This document shows, piece by piece, positions 32,401 through 39,834 of a stretch of 64,000 nucleotides of DNA. The position numbers and the translations under genes are program-made. The notes beneath the pieces were generated by a model, which did no database searches, was not told the origin of the DNA, and saw only the letters and a program-made list of their open reading frames with translations. How positions within the stretch are numbered: the first letter of the stretch is position 1; each line of letters begins with the position of its first letter. This DNA comes from Pycnococcus provasolii (taxonomy: Eukaryota > Chlorophyta > Pseudoscourfieldiophyceae > Pseudoscourfieldiales > Pycnococcaceae), in the NCBI GenBank assembly GCA_938743325.2, contig OW568902.1:248001-312000 (forward strand), given 5' to 3'.

Positions 32401-33891
32401 CTCGAGAACGTCGTCTACGGCTACCTAATCATTTTTGTCATGGTTGTGTTTGTAGTGGTCTGCATGGAGGCTCTCGACAACGCCGGGAGAAGCCTCGCGC
32501 AGCGAAAGCACCGAAAGATTGTGTACGATGTGGCAAAGCGGCTAAGAAAAACGAAGCTAGATTCCATGACACCGGAAGGTGTCATCACGCGCACGAACAG
32601 CAAGCAAAATGGCACGCTCGCGCAATCACCATCACCGCGCAATCAGGACGCGGAGAGCGTAAGGGCGCTGCTGGACGAGGATGAGACGCTGCACTACCTC
32701 GACGTGAAGATTCAGGAGGAACTTTACAACACGTTCAATTTGAACTTCCTCTGGCAGTGGATCTCGAGGGCATCGGAGGAGGAGCTGATTGAGTTCGACG
32801 TGCTTTCGGAGAAGTTCGGCCCGTTCCTCGCTGACAATAACGACACGTCGTACCTTTCACTGACCGAGGTGGCGTTGTTCTGGCGCACGTTGTGCGATGC
32901 CTTCCCCGAAATTCTTGACTACTTGATTGCCGCAAGCGACGAGAGCCGCGAGCATTTCTTGAAGTTCGCCAACGAGATGTTCATGACGTTCTATTCCGGG
33001 CATTCAAGTAACATGCCAAGCATGCTGTGGAAGGTGGTTGTTCCTCAGGATAGAGCGGCGCTTGCGCAGCTCCTTGCGGTCGCGGATAGCGATGATCGAC
33101 AGTTCATCGTGTCCATGCTCGGCACTGCTTTTTCGCATGTGTACGGCGAGGAGGAAGCAAGGTACCTGATCGAAGGCGGGGAACGACCTCGTCAAACGGG
33201 CACTCAGACGTTCTGGAACAGTGTGAAGTTGTACAGTGCGCGCATCATGAACACGATTCTTCCTCTTGGAAGTGAGGTGCTAGATGTGACGTACAATAAG
33301 AGCGCTGCGTATGGTCTCAAGGTGGCGCGTAACTTCACAAAGACCTTCCTTGGGAATATGGCGTCCAAGAAGGATATGAGTGCGACGAGTGACGATTCTT
33401 CTCTCGCGAGTGTGATGGATAAGCGCACATCCATTCGTACGCACGACATCTTCGACGATGCCATGAAAAACAAGGGAAAGAAAGCGAAACAATTCGTTGG
33501 GCGCGGTGCAAAATTGGCGTCGCTTATGACCCGTCAGAAACATCGCTCTGAAACGCGCGATCTTGACGTTGGCACGACTTCGATTCCCCTGAAAGAGCCT
33601 CCTAGGAAAGAGCCTCTGTCGCCTGGACGAATGCGTCAGATGTCTCAGAACTTAGTGAGTCACCCCACACCAGCTCTTTCCTCTGAATCATTCCGAACAT
33701 ATGATGAGAGAGGGGGGGCCATGGAGGCAGAGCCGAGTGAAGTTTCTTTGGACATTCGACACGAGGACAGTGGAAATACAAATGGAACGAGCTCGGGGGA
33801 GGTTATATCCCGAACGACTTCGTTTCTCTCGCCTACGGGAAGGCAGTATATTGAAGGATTTCTGTTTCGCAACGGGGAAGAACTGCCATAA
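26497..33891 (+). CDS. Giant multi-sensor membrane receptor (Cache-like repeats, PBP-like domain, Cys-rich region, ~8 TM core)
   Basis: This intronless ORF has 2,464 residues from ATG 26497 (MKNAVHEKEF); upstream in-frame codons lack ATG. A basic, low-complexity N terminus precedes a signal-anchor (RFLVICTFSILVGLLLNC, near residue 105). Three single-Cache-like modules follow (about 397-563, 577-738 and 755-965), recognisable by GADYVSYLWP, GGAYVSYDWVN and GDWIDYSWARG near each end. A periplasmic-binding-protein/ANF-receptor-like domain (about 968-1435; IKLGAVLSETG, DKIAVVYRNDS, GADALFACTDVADG) comes next. Then come Cys-rich knots (about 1448-1608; CIPCKPGYSSS, CADKHYRVFDYCIECPE). About eight TM helices (about 1615-1992) precede a ~470-residue cytosolic tail. 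It presumably senses small ligands at the surface. Signalling output is unknown; no kinase or cyclase domain is seen. Confidence 0.8.
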   Translation: MKNAVHEKEFRRRSRRSSGGHSMEMEPSLALVSSSSSLVRRTTQRATTSSEPASSSSPSSARTAAARALALARARKAQARRGGGGGGGGAQPWPWGAPQSRFLVICTFSILVGLLLNCDVSNAQVQDSALSTGSVNTGSNQISNILTKESYETADQWAARLNDARSPAQCTSSIGKVCSWINSEWLAGRVYRKLTDMKTSEEFATFKQEWTDSVPQKTSSGAFMVDSGKRGEMTLSSYFYVKLCDVETASCLVSGSGYDNEPESSSDFSGQGTTWSEHVEAYMPRIVVSTNAAGYIGDNAYKVLSEQIHSTATDAATLGGRWVRIPYITCDRIPGGGAQLETCRTDTQESKHGVLVRAMMYVTPVAPNPAFKWPPQGSPKGMYLMSGFLETTVNPREPCDSGYASLCALHNVKALLGKVKLALETADGLDLMLHIASEITFGNEYLLSETSANSFYVFFIHADGPMIAHGVLETRIGDTLAEIVKPGGPISGAELHSRLLEASRSPIGADYVSYLWPASGCQKGDDSSGVVECPPLKKVSYVSSFKRFGVDAYIGVGYNHVRLTPLPLDTLTEGEKEPCRAGFATPCADFAARLLIGYTSSAMLLDGVYTVADQITHPKEYPELGEEFFISEGSEKFYIFMIDYNGTFIAHGASPGNVGKRLPDVINNHPVLSKALDGDELHNSFIAAADVGGAYVSYDWVNTTSGDTFLKIAYINKHHDDNTGLDLYIGCGYNTVPLPHSDDCPGGAESANYNTDCSRTVVLSELGETQVELNVAASRKAEIREAEFRKVVESVNVAGAIPNSDLPDTAGSYYVTILDAVTGRVRSSSLPASTDANGQVNKNAAGGRCLPWRCYSMDAHNYEDCEEGRCGSVGCASSNAGVDLTVGLTMLEIAILENARVEDSLHNRMRSVAQSGGDWIDYSWARGKGSSEAVERRKALVSNQVCEKEYDVTTCVIIASHILDVKFVPEQSEYDAEETIKLGAVLSETGATSSKAIELLMGYSMFIQKINTQNNGRGIEVKDSANKLYYYRLELVHVDDESDPEKHKDQLKKLLKAESEGGYGVHFVLGSLEEYAESERDISAEKGFINMHCCMGLREFFIGGVPEGTTDRYHFGVQAPYSLYPVLVLQQLAFNSVDKIAVVYRNDSTVQNTICQAAMQEIKDLANNGAGLQIRTVLEANYTSSVFDEPIEGNPDHTLLKIARSVKEEGADALFACTDVADGKMLVNFLYDMQYPLRATYLSSGPDRQSYVDALGNRSSYLMTSSQWAPSTQAKDRDDVFGSGLDFQQDFESTFTKENEEGLKNMGIDPDMLPEPVELTGNVASAAAAAYVLSRAIQHAFLTCDIMSSYEPSMLFREQVVCNNQPSYAVKQVSQIMASSVERTFFGNIEFDKIQQNQAKVPVVLQICPKGGCKERRDDDAVYEPKIIFPMAQTLERIKLPAVNPFADKVCPPGTHVGPNDFDACIPCKPGYSSSRSDSPQCDSCLKTEYENRTGSTQCYPCPEGTIAEFKGATDILQCECKVNYFNQKLESGVACEPCHKFGICPGNRTRPYPKTGFWGDVDDEKRRFYSCSPSRVCEIENNVNYTCTDGYASRTCAMCADKHYRVFDYCIECPEVWYMFVQIFGIGVVWIVINKVVADSFDSIDTFLAWAQLANVIGMLSLNWPTTLEQIFTGTKVLDFDVDIVEPTCGYENWDYENNLVVQCMLPVAIMGLYGIVYCFSWFLREVYRSSDYKSKNMSFPSLYRFLKRRYGVPTTDDELLEVFDSCISGWIGFTGITYLTVTRYCLNVFYCEDMGGAMVLSAQPSIECHGPKYRRMQAYAIFGIFFLGVGPLAYMVVTLIYLRRNKKFNDTRSLRLHGWMYARFKIRYWWYSVIGHLRRFIFVVIYVGNNKTPVVASALLMCIVLGLLVTVVYARPYLSAPLQIMHVFLLVALLLFNIAGILFLNLSEEMNEGSGLDVDIASYRSTLENVVYGYLIIFVMVVFVVVCMEALDNAGRSLAQRKHRKIVYDVAKRLRKTKLDSMTPEGVITRTNSKQNGTLAQSPSPRNQDAESVRALLDEDETLHYLDVKIQEELYNTFNLNFLWQWISRASEEELIEFDVLSEKFGPFLADNNDTSYLSLTEVALFWRTLCDAFPEILDYLIAASDESREHFLKFANEMFMTFYSGHSSNMPSMLWKVVVPQDRAALAQLLAVADSDDRQFIVSMLGTAFSHVYGEEEARYLIEGGERPRQTGTQTFWNSVKLYSARIMNTILPLGSEVLDVTYNKSAAYGLKVARNFTKTFLGNMASKKDMSATSDDSSLASVMDKRTSIRTHDIFDDAMKNKGKKAKQFVGRGAKLASLMTRQKHRSETRDLDVGTTSIPLKEPPRKEPLSPGRMRQMSQNLVSHPTPALSSESFRTYDERGGAMEAEPSEVSLDIRHEDSGNTNGTSSGEVISRTTSFLSPTGRQYIEGFLFRNGEELP

Positions 33892-34069
33892 GTGAGTGGC
33901 TTTCTGGGCGGAAGAAGAAGTGCTTCGAAGAGGAGAAATTGGAAGTGGAATCTTGACAAACGCTCTAATGTCGCAGTAGACTTCTATTTGTATATAGATC
34001 GGCGACTCTCCTTAAATGTAATACTAAATGAAAGTGGTGTTTTCTTTTCATGTTTTAATTTTTTGGGGA
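33892..34069. other. 3' flank of the receptor gene
   Basis: About 180 bp of AT-rich DNA separates the receptor stop codon from the duplicated segment. It is presumably 3' UTR; no AATAAA is seen. Confidence 0.4.
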
Positions 34070-34257
34070 AACAACATTGAATGAAGTACACATTTCATTA
34101 CTGAATGAGCAAACATTTAGATGGGCATATCACTTGTGCCTTATAATGTCAAGCAGATCTCGGCTCCATGGAGCGAGGTCGTTGTCGTCGCCGAATCTGT
34201 GCTTTGCGCCACCAGGCCACGCAAGCACCAAGCTGCCATGGTCATTCGGCGCAGGAT
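34070..34257. repeat. Duplicate of the 3' end of the ICME-like gene
   Basis: This ~188-bp segment is almost identical to 37998-38183, the last ~130 bp of the minus-strand hydrolase coding sequence plus its 3' flank. Homology starts at acattgaatgaagtac and stops abruptly at ggcgcaggata, where unrelated cyclin-like sequence begins. It contains the hydrolase stop codon in the minus orientation and cannot encode the enzyme. Confidence 0.85.
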
Positions 34258-34767
34258 ACAAGAGGATTGCGAGTGCCTCGGCGTACCACTTCCTGTACTA
34301 CTTCATGCATGCAAGAGTCGAAGCCAAAGATGGCGTGGGGGATGGCGGACGCGAACACGCCAACACTTTCCTTGCATATGGCAAAAGTGCTTGACGAGTG
34401 CGTCAAAGACGCGTGGTTCCTGCAGCACTCGCCCGTCACGCTCGCAGCTTCGCTTTTGTACCGCCAGAGAGTAGTGTGGGACGGCGAAATGGTCAAGCTC
34501 ACGGGCCACACCGTCGAGCAAATGCAGGACTGTGTGGACCGAGCACGCGCCGTTTGGGAGCGCTGTCGACACACGGGCATGCACGCGGGCACCACCGACA
34601 AAGGCGGCGCGTACTCGAGCCCACGTTCGGTGCTTGACGGCAGCTTGATGTGCGACGAGGAGATGGACAGTGACATCGAGGACGATGGCAGAGACTCTGT
34701 GCCGCCGTCCGTCGCGTCGATGTGCGTCGTTGACATCGACGCCGTCGTTGACATGAACGCGGAGTGA
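34258..34767 (+). pseudogene. Cyclin C-terminal domain fragment, 5'-truncated and frameshifted
   Basis: Plus-strand sequence resembles the end of a cyclin. YHFLYYFMHARVEAK (near 34285-34330) is in one frame. SLHMAKVLDECVKDAWFL, PVTLAASLLYRQRVVW and VEQMQDCVDRARAVW (34370-34560) are in another, followed by an acidic tail ending at 34767. The shift falls near 34330-34350. The N-terminal cyclin box is missing because the sequence is joined directly to the duplicated hydrolase end. It is therefore most likely a dead fragment, unless an unseen intron reconciles the frames. Confidence 0.55.
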
Positions 34768-34850
34768 CAGCTGGGCACGTGGGCCGGTGGGACGTTGCGG
34801 GTGGAGGTGCCTCAGGTGCGCACGCGACGGTGCGGCCTGGATATTGATAT

Positions 34851-34936
34851 TTTTTATTTTTATTTTTATTTTTATTTTTATTTTTATTTTTATTTTTATT
34901 TTTATTTTTATTTTTATTTTTATTTTTATTTTTATT
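34851..34936 (+). repeat. (TTTTTA)n microsatellite
   Basis: About 14 near-perfect units of a 6-bp TTTTTA motif. Confidence 0.95.
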
Positions 34937-35725
34937 GTATATGGTATGGTATGGGCGAGCGATCGCGCTCACAAGGATGGCTGACAAGGGATGTACAGGA
35001 ACCGAATTGATTACTATGTTCATATTTACATTGTCGTGGCGCATGATGGTGGGTGGCGTGGCGGTGTTGAGGTGAGGAGAAGAGACGTCTGTGGCGTACG
35101 CTGACGACAAGGTGTGGTGTGGTGTTGGTGTTTACTTGTTACAGAACTTCTTGACTCTACTTGGCTTGGTGAACACACACGTGGTACAGGTGGTGCCTTA
35201 AGTTGTGGTGTGGCTGACGGAGAAAACAAAGGAGATCTAAGGCGAGTTGAGGTGCGGTGGTGGAGGTGGCGTGGTGCCGTGGCGAGGTTTTAGAAGTAAG
35301 TAATGCAGGTGGCACAGTGCCGTGCCCAGGGCAGCGTGACAACATACACACAGTAAGATTTAGCGTTCACTCAAAAACATTATTTTTATCTTAACAAGAA
35401 GGCGACTTATCGCCATTTCACTTCGACCTGGGTGGGTGGGTGCCTGGGTGGGTGGGTCTTGCGGAGTGGGTGGGTGGGTGGGTACCACACGCCGTGCTGC
35501 GCCGGCGTGTGGTCTCTATGGTCTGGTCAAGCTCCGCAGGAAAATTTGTTTTTGAACCTTATCCACAATTACCCGAACCTTATCCAGAACTGACCGGAAG
35601 GAAGGAAGGAAGGAAGGAAGGAAGGAAGGAAGGAAGGGAGGAAGGAAGGGAGGGAGGAAGGGAGGAAGGGAGGAAGGGAGGAAGTTCTAGGAGTGGCTGT
35701 TCTCCGGTTTATGGCTCCGTTTTGG
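34937..35725. other. Intergenic region rich in simple repeats
   Basis: No gene is seen. It contains GGTG-rich DNA (35040-35300), a gtgggtgggt minisatellite (35428-35485) and a long (GGAA)n tract (35595-35683). Confidence 0.6.
35595..35683 (+). repeat. (GGAA)n purine microsatellite
   Basis: An uninterrupted ggaa run changes into ggaggaag variants. The tract is purine-only over about 90 bp. Confidence 0.95.
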
Positions 35726-35852
35726 CTATGGTAGTGTAAGGTGTCTGCGGAGGAGCACGGCACAAGGCGGGAACACCGGGGCGCGCGCCTTGCGCGCCCC
35801 GGTATGGAGCCTTGGGCCGCGCGCACGGAGCAGACACCTTACACTACCATAG
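35726..35852. repeat. Compound hairpin: 23-bp inverted repeat around a GC-rich palindrome
   Basis: The 23 bases at 35726-35748 are an exact reverse complement of 35830-35852. Between them a second perfect 12-bp stem (accggggcgcgc, 35775-35786 with 35792-35803) closes a 5-nt loop, and an intermediate 6-bp stem (caaggc/gccttg) also pairs. It lies about 175 bp upstream of the HNH gene. It could be a foldback or MITE-like element. Confidence 0.85.
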
Positions 35853-35891
35853 ACCCCTACCGTGGGGGTTTAGGGTTTGGGTTAGCCTCAG

Positions 35892-35900
35892 TTCGGGGTT
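35892..35900 (+). promoter_or_regulatory. TTCGGGGTT motif upstream of the HNH gene
   Basis: The recurrent 9-mer (as TTCGGGGTTTG) lies 136 bp upstream of the ATG at 36028, preceded by a telomere-like gggtttagggtttggg. Confidence 0.35.
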
Positions 35901-36027
35901 TGACAACCCAGAAGCCCGCTACACGCTTGCTACACGACTAAAAATCTCAAAATTCAAATTCAAATCAAAAAACAACAGCAACATCAAAAACAATAGCAAC
36001 AACAACAACAACAACAACAACAAGAAG

Positions 36028-37062
36028 ATGGTGAAGCCACAGATCTCATCATATGGGCGATACAAAGATTGCATGGGCGTCATAAAATGCAACAAGCCGT
36101 CCGCTAATGGGTACGTCTACATCAAAGTCCACGGCAAGGTGCGCAGGAGGTCCCGTGTCGTGGCTGAAGCGTTCGGTTTACCCAAACGCACAGGTCAAAA
36201 CACGGTCGACCACAAGGATCGCAATAAGTCGAACGATTGCGTCATTAATCTGCGCTATGCGACGATGACGGAGCAGATGCAGTATTCGTACGCTCTCAAC
36301 ACGAACCGAGCGACGAACGGAAAAAAGCAAGCGATACCCATCCGCGGGCGGCGCTTCGCGAAAGGCCGTACAACGCGGGCGCAGTGGACGCGGTACGAGA
36401 GCGCCCATGACGCAGGGCGGAAGCTGGGATTGGACGCGACGAGCATCCGCAAGTGCTGCCGCGGCGAGCGCAAAAGGTGTGGTGCGTTTGTCTTCGAATT
36501 CGATACGCCCAATGAACCGCCGGTACATCGAGGGGAAGTGTGGAAGGACGTCGAGGGCACAAAGTCAGGTGCGGCGGTCTCTTCTTACGGCAGGGTTCGC
36601 AATCGGCACGGCGTCGTCACCACGCCAACTGTGCAGGCAGACGGGCGTGCCAGAGTCCAACTCGACGGCAAGTTTCGGTATGTATCCTGGTTGGTGGCTG
36701 AGGCGTTTGACTTGCCGAGACGCACAGGTCAAAACACGGTCGATCACAAGGATCGCAATCCGTCGAACAATTGCGTCGATAATCTGCGGTTTGCGACGAT
36801 GCAGGAGCAGGCGCACAACAAGAACACGAACCGAGCGTGTTCTTTACAGCGGAAACCGGTGTTAGGCCGTCCCATCGCAGGACGACAGTGGACGTCCTAC
36901 GATTGCGCAAAAGATGCTGCACGAAAGCTCGGGCTGCAACGAGAACTCATCTGCGATTGCGTTCATGGTAGAAGGAAGCAGACAGGTGGGTACGAATTCC
37001 AATGGGGAGAGCCGAAAGAGCCGCCACTCTTACCAGGGGAAGAATGGCGCGACATCGTGTAA
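36028..37062 (+). CDS. Tandem HNH endonuclease (two NUMOD4-HNH-NUMOD1-like modules)
   Basis: This 344-residue protein starts at ATG 36028 (MVKPQISSYGRY), after a CAA-rich leader. It is an internal duplication. Each half has a NUMOD4-like start (ISSYGRYKD and VSSYGRVRNRHG), an HNH_3-like core (NTVDHKDRNKSNDCVINL and NTVDHKDRNPSNNCVDNL) and a helix-turn-helix-like C-terminal piece (GRKLGLDATSIRKCC and ARKLGLQRELICDCV). Such proteins are homing or free-standing nicking endonucleases of large DNA viruses, phages and some protists. The sequence ends with LPGEEWRDIV, the beginning of a third module (compare HRGEVWKDVEG) cut by a stop codon. The His-Asn core residues are intact in both halves. Lateral acquisition is plausible but unproven. 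Confidence 0.75.
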   Translation: MVKPQISSYGRYKDCMGVIKCNKPSANGYVYIKVHGKVRRRSRVVAEAFGLPKRTGQNTVDHKDRNKSNDCVINLRYATMTEQMQYSYALNTNRATNGKKQAIPIRGRRFAKGRTTRAQWTRYESAHDAGRKLGLDATSIRKCCRGERKRCGAFVFEFDTPNEPPVHRGEVWKDVEGTKSGAAVSSYGRVRNRHGVVTTPTVQADGRARVQLDGKFRYVSWLVAEAFDLPRRTGQNTVDHKDRNPSNNCVDNLRFATMQEQAHNKNTNRACSLQRKPVLGRPIAGRQWTSYDCAKDAARKLGLQRELICDCVHGRRKQTGGYEFQWGEPKEPPLLPGEEWRDIV

Positions 37063-37997
37063 CGTGACTAACACACCTTTCCTGAGAATTGAGAAATATG
37101 TGCCATGCGCCACACCTCCTCATCACGACGATTGCGGTCGTTGGGATCGTCACGAATCGAACCGAAGTACAAATCATAAAAGCATAAAGTCACGCCACGA
37201 GCGCCAGGTGGGGTCGCAAGACAGTCAAGAGCGTTCTTTTGCAAGGATCCCAAACCATACGAACCACAGAGGCAGTTCTCAGCTAGTCGCGTCGGCGTGC
37301 GAACGCGCAGATGCTGTGGAACGTCTTGGTGGACAGGTTCGTGCGCATAGTCGCAATTACGACGTCGACTCGAGGACGCAGTGTCGCGTCACCCAGTGGA
37401 ACGACGGTGGCGGCATTCGCCTACACGCACGCTGATGGATTCACGGTGGAACTGCCGATACGCTGAACATCTCACAGCACGAGCGTCCTTCGTTCATGCA
37501 GTTTCAGCATCGGAAACGAGGTGCACGCCAAGCTGCTCGTGGCTCGGACATGACAGTGCGTATGTTTCACAAAAAGTACTGCAGCAACACATAGAAAGAC
37601 GAAGGGATGAGTTTGAGCATGAAGAAGGCTGGACATGTGAGGCTGTAACCTTCAGAATGTGCCAGTCAAGTCCCAAGAAACGCCTGTCAGCTCAACAAGC
37701 CGAAAACGTTGTTCTGCAGCCACAACCGCCATAAGAGGGCAAGAATGGGCTGCGGGGGAGTCTTGATCTACCCTCACAGGACCATTTTCGCCCTTTTAAA
37801 ACCCTAACCCATATGCCCCCCTCCCTGGGGTTATGAATATGAGCATGAAAAATAGGGGTTTGCTGGTTTGCGGCCCCTCTCCTCTCCCATGCTCCCCCCC
37901 ACCTGTCAGTTCGCTGCGAATCATGTCCGCCCCCCTCCCGTCCGGCTCCTCCTCATCCTTGTACTTGCGCTCGCTCGTACCGGCGTTCGGCAAAAAA
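37063..37997. other. Region after the HNH gene, no supported gene
   Basis: Short open frames exist on both strands (for example plus 37381-37734 and minus 37068-37253), but stops interrupt every protein-like stretch. One minus-strand stretch near 37270-37425 looks protein-like but is bounded by stops and could be a decayed exon. A cccgtccggctcctcctcatcc-type pyrimidine-rich segment follows near 37900. Confidence 0.4.
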
Positions 37998-38012
37998 ACA
38001 TTGAATGAAGTA

Positions 38013-38034
38013 CATTTCATTACTGAATGAGCAA
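38013..38034 (-). promoter_or_regulatory. Shared 22-nt element downstream of the ICME-like gene
   Basis: Read on the minus strand, the element contains TTGCTCATTCAGTAATG and begins 18 bp after the hydrolase stop. It matches 21 of 22 positions downstream of the GDI gene (60531-60552). A third copy at 34091-34112 belongs to the duplicated segment. Confidence 0.45.
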
Positions 38035-38051
38035 AACCTTAGATGGGCATA

Positions 38052-39305
38052 TCACTTGTGCCTTATAATGTCAAGCAGGTCTCGGCTCCATGGCGCGAGG
38101 TCGTTGTTGTCGCCGAATCTGTGCTTTGCGCCACCAGGCCACGCAAGCACCAAGCTGCCATGGTCATTCGGCGCAGGATAAAGGAGCAGTTCGCTGTGCG
38201 GGGCGCCAGCCTCCTGCAGGGCGCCGTGCATTTGCACGCTCTCTACGAAGGGCACGGTTGTGTCGCCTAATGCCGTTAAGAAATATGTCTCCTCAGGAAA
38301 GCGGGCGGCGATGGAAGATGGCGCCATTGTGTCCTTGTCTTTGTCTTTGTCCTTCTTGTCCTTATTCAGAGCTCGGGAAAAAAGGCGCGTCGTACGGCGT
38401 CCTGAAAGGGAGTCCGCGTCTGCGCACTTACTTTCACCTCGCAGAATGAGCGACGGCGAGAGTGCAGCCATCGCCTCGTGGCTATCTCCCATTGCGCGTT
38501 TCATCGTCGACAGAGACTCAACGCCTCTTCTTCGTTCATATTCGTAGTGAGATGGAATATCGAACACGCCATTGAGCGAGACGAATCGCCGTGGTTGCAC
38601 ACGGCTAGTTTTTTTAAGAATGGAGTCGTCGTCGACGAGGTTGGACAAGGATGCCGCCTTGGCGCAAAGTGCAAGAGCGCAGAGGTGAGCACCGGCGCTG
38701 TGCCCGACAAGCGCGATATTCTCCGCGTCGCCTTTGTGAGTTTGTGCGACTTGTGACGCGCACCACGCGAGTGCGGCGCACACGTCCGCCGCTTGCCCTT
38801 TCGCGCCCGTTTCAGGAAACAACCGGTAGGTCATGACTGCGGTGATGATGCCGTGTTGGGCAAGACACCTAGCCATGGGCGCGTAGTGCCACGCTTCCCC
38901 ACTGCTCCACACGCCGCCGTGTATGAAGAGGCACATTGGCCTGTTCTTTCCTGCACCACCTTCGTTGTTTGCATCCTCGTTAGATTCAGAGAGAGAGCGA
39001 GGCGGCAGCCATATATCCGCGACTTGTCTTTTATGGGAACCGTACGGCACGGCTGGTAGTAGGAGGACATCATCGTCATCGATGCTGTTGTTGTTGTCAT
39101 CATCATAATGAGAGGATGATTTCTTCCTGCTGTGTTGTTTGTGAATTCTCGCGGCACGCCAAGCGTACGGAATTGCGGCGGTGATTCTGACTATTTCTGT
39201 GCATGCAGTCCACGAGAGGTGGAGTGACCTCTGGCACTTTTTCGAGAAAGACGGCTGGTGACGCACGTCAGCGTACAGACCACGAAGACCTTCGACGATG
39301 GACAT
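38052..39305 (-). CDS. Alpha/beta hydrolase, isoprenylcysteine methylesterase (ICME)-like
   Basis: This 417-residue protein starts at ATG 39305 (MSIVEGLRGLYADV); the longer open frame begins only with GTG. The HGGVW oxyanion-hole motif (near residue 130), the GHSAGAH nucleophile elbow (near residue 203), an acid candidate in ALGDTTVPF and the catalytic His in NDHGSLVL match the ICME/kynurenine-formamidase branch of alpha/beta hydrolases. A possible membrane segment (ITAAIPYAWRAA) precedes an acidic Asp/Asn insert, as in plant ICMEs. ICME removes the methyl ester from prenylated cysteines. A Lys/Asp repeat (KDKKDKDKDKDT) interrupts the domain. Family assignment is firm at the hydrolase level and moderate for ICME. 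Confidence 0.75.
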   Translation of the reverse strand: MSIVEGLRGLYADVRHQPSFSKKCQRSLHLSWTACTEIVRITAAIPYAWRAARIHKQHSRKKSSSHYDDDNNNSIDDDDVLLLPAVPYGSHKRQVADIWLPPRSLSESNEDANNEGGAGKNRPMCLFIHGGVWSSGEAWHYAPMARCLAQHGIITAVMTYRLFPETGAKGQAADVCAALAWCASQVAQTHKGDAENIALVGHSAGAHLCALALCAKAASLSNLVDDDSILKKTSRVQPRRFVSLNGVFDIPSHYEYERRRGVESLSTMKRAMGDSHEAMAALSPSLILRGESKCADADSLSGRRTTRLFSRALNKDKKDKDKDKDTMAPSSIAARFPEETYFLTALGDTTVPFVESVQMHGALQEAGAPHSELLLYPAPNDHGSLVLAWPGGAKHRFGDNNDLAPWSRDLLDIIRHK

Positions 39306-39439
39306 CTGATCAGTTTGATTTGATGGAGGGGAGAAAGAGGCGTCTTTGGGCTGGGATGTTGTATACAAAGAAAACCAACGTGAGGCTGAAACTTCATACT
39401 GTATGGCCAAGGGAGAAGAACATCTCACCTTAGGGAAAG

Positions 39440-39546
39440 CGGGGAAATCGTTCGGGGTTTGGATTGGATTGGGGTTTGGGGGATTGGTTTGGGGGTTTGG
39501 ATTGGGGGTTTGGATTGGGGGATTGGATTGGGGGATTGGTTGGGGG
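39440..39546 (+). repeat. G-rich minisatellite (ggggtttggattg)n
   Basis: Irregular units of gggggattgg and gggggtttggattg continue after the LTR element at 41663-41700, so the element inserted within the array. G-runs every 8-14 bp could form G-quadruplexes. Confidence 0.8.
39451..39459 (+). promoter_or_regulatory. TTCGGGGTT motif upstream of the ICME-like gene
   Basis: The recurrent 9-mer (as TTCGGGGTTTG) lies about 146 bp upstream of the ATG at 39305, at the edge of the G-rich minisatellite. Confidence 0.3.
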
Positions 39547-39717
39547 TGTAATGTTTACTCGAGAATGATTGTTACAAGAGCGCGTGCCTTACATGCGTGC
39601 TGCATCGCGCCTCCGCGTCGTAACTCAAGACGTTTTCACATCAGGTTCTAGACTTGTTACGCCGCGGGCTAATCATTCAAATCACCGGTAGGAATCCCCT
39701 ACAGGGATCCCCTCACA
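39547..39717 (-). repeat. 3' LTR (171 bp) of the Copia derivative
   Basis: Base-for-base identical to 41492-41662, starting TGTAATGTTTACTCG and ending CCCCTCACA on the plus strand. Confidence 0.95.
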
Positions 39718-39834
39718 CCCCCCCCTGAACCGCGCCGCGTGCTGTTGCGCGCGTCGCGTTCACTCTCTCTCTGTCTTGCCGAGCGCAGTGCTCGGGTCGG
39801 CGTCGGCCCTGCCACGCCTGCCACGTTCACGTGG

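Noticed and set aside
37145-37170. tRNA B-box-like ggttcgattcg on the minus strand
   Set aside because: No matching A box, anticodon stem or acceptor stem could be found at the right distances.
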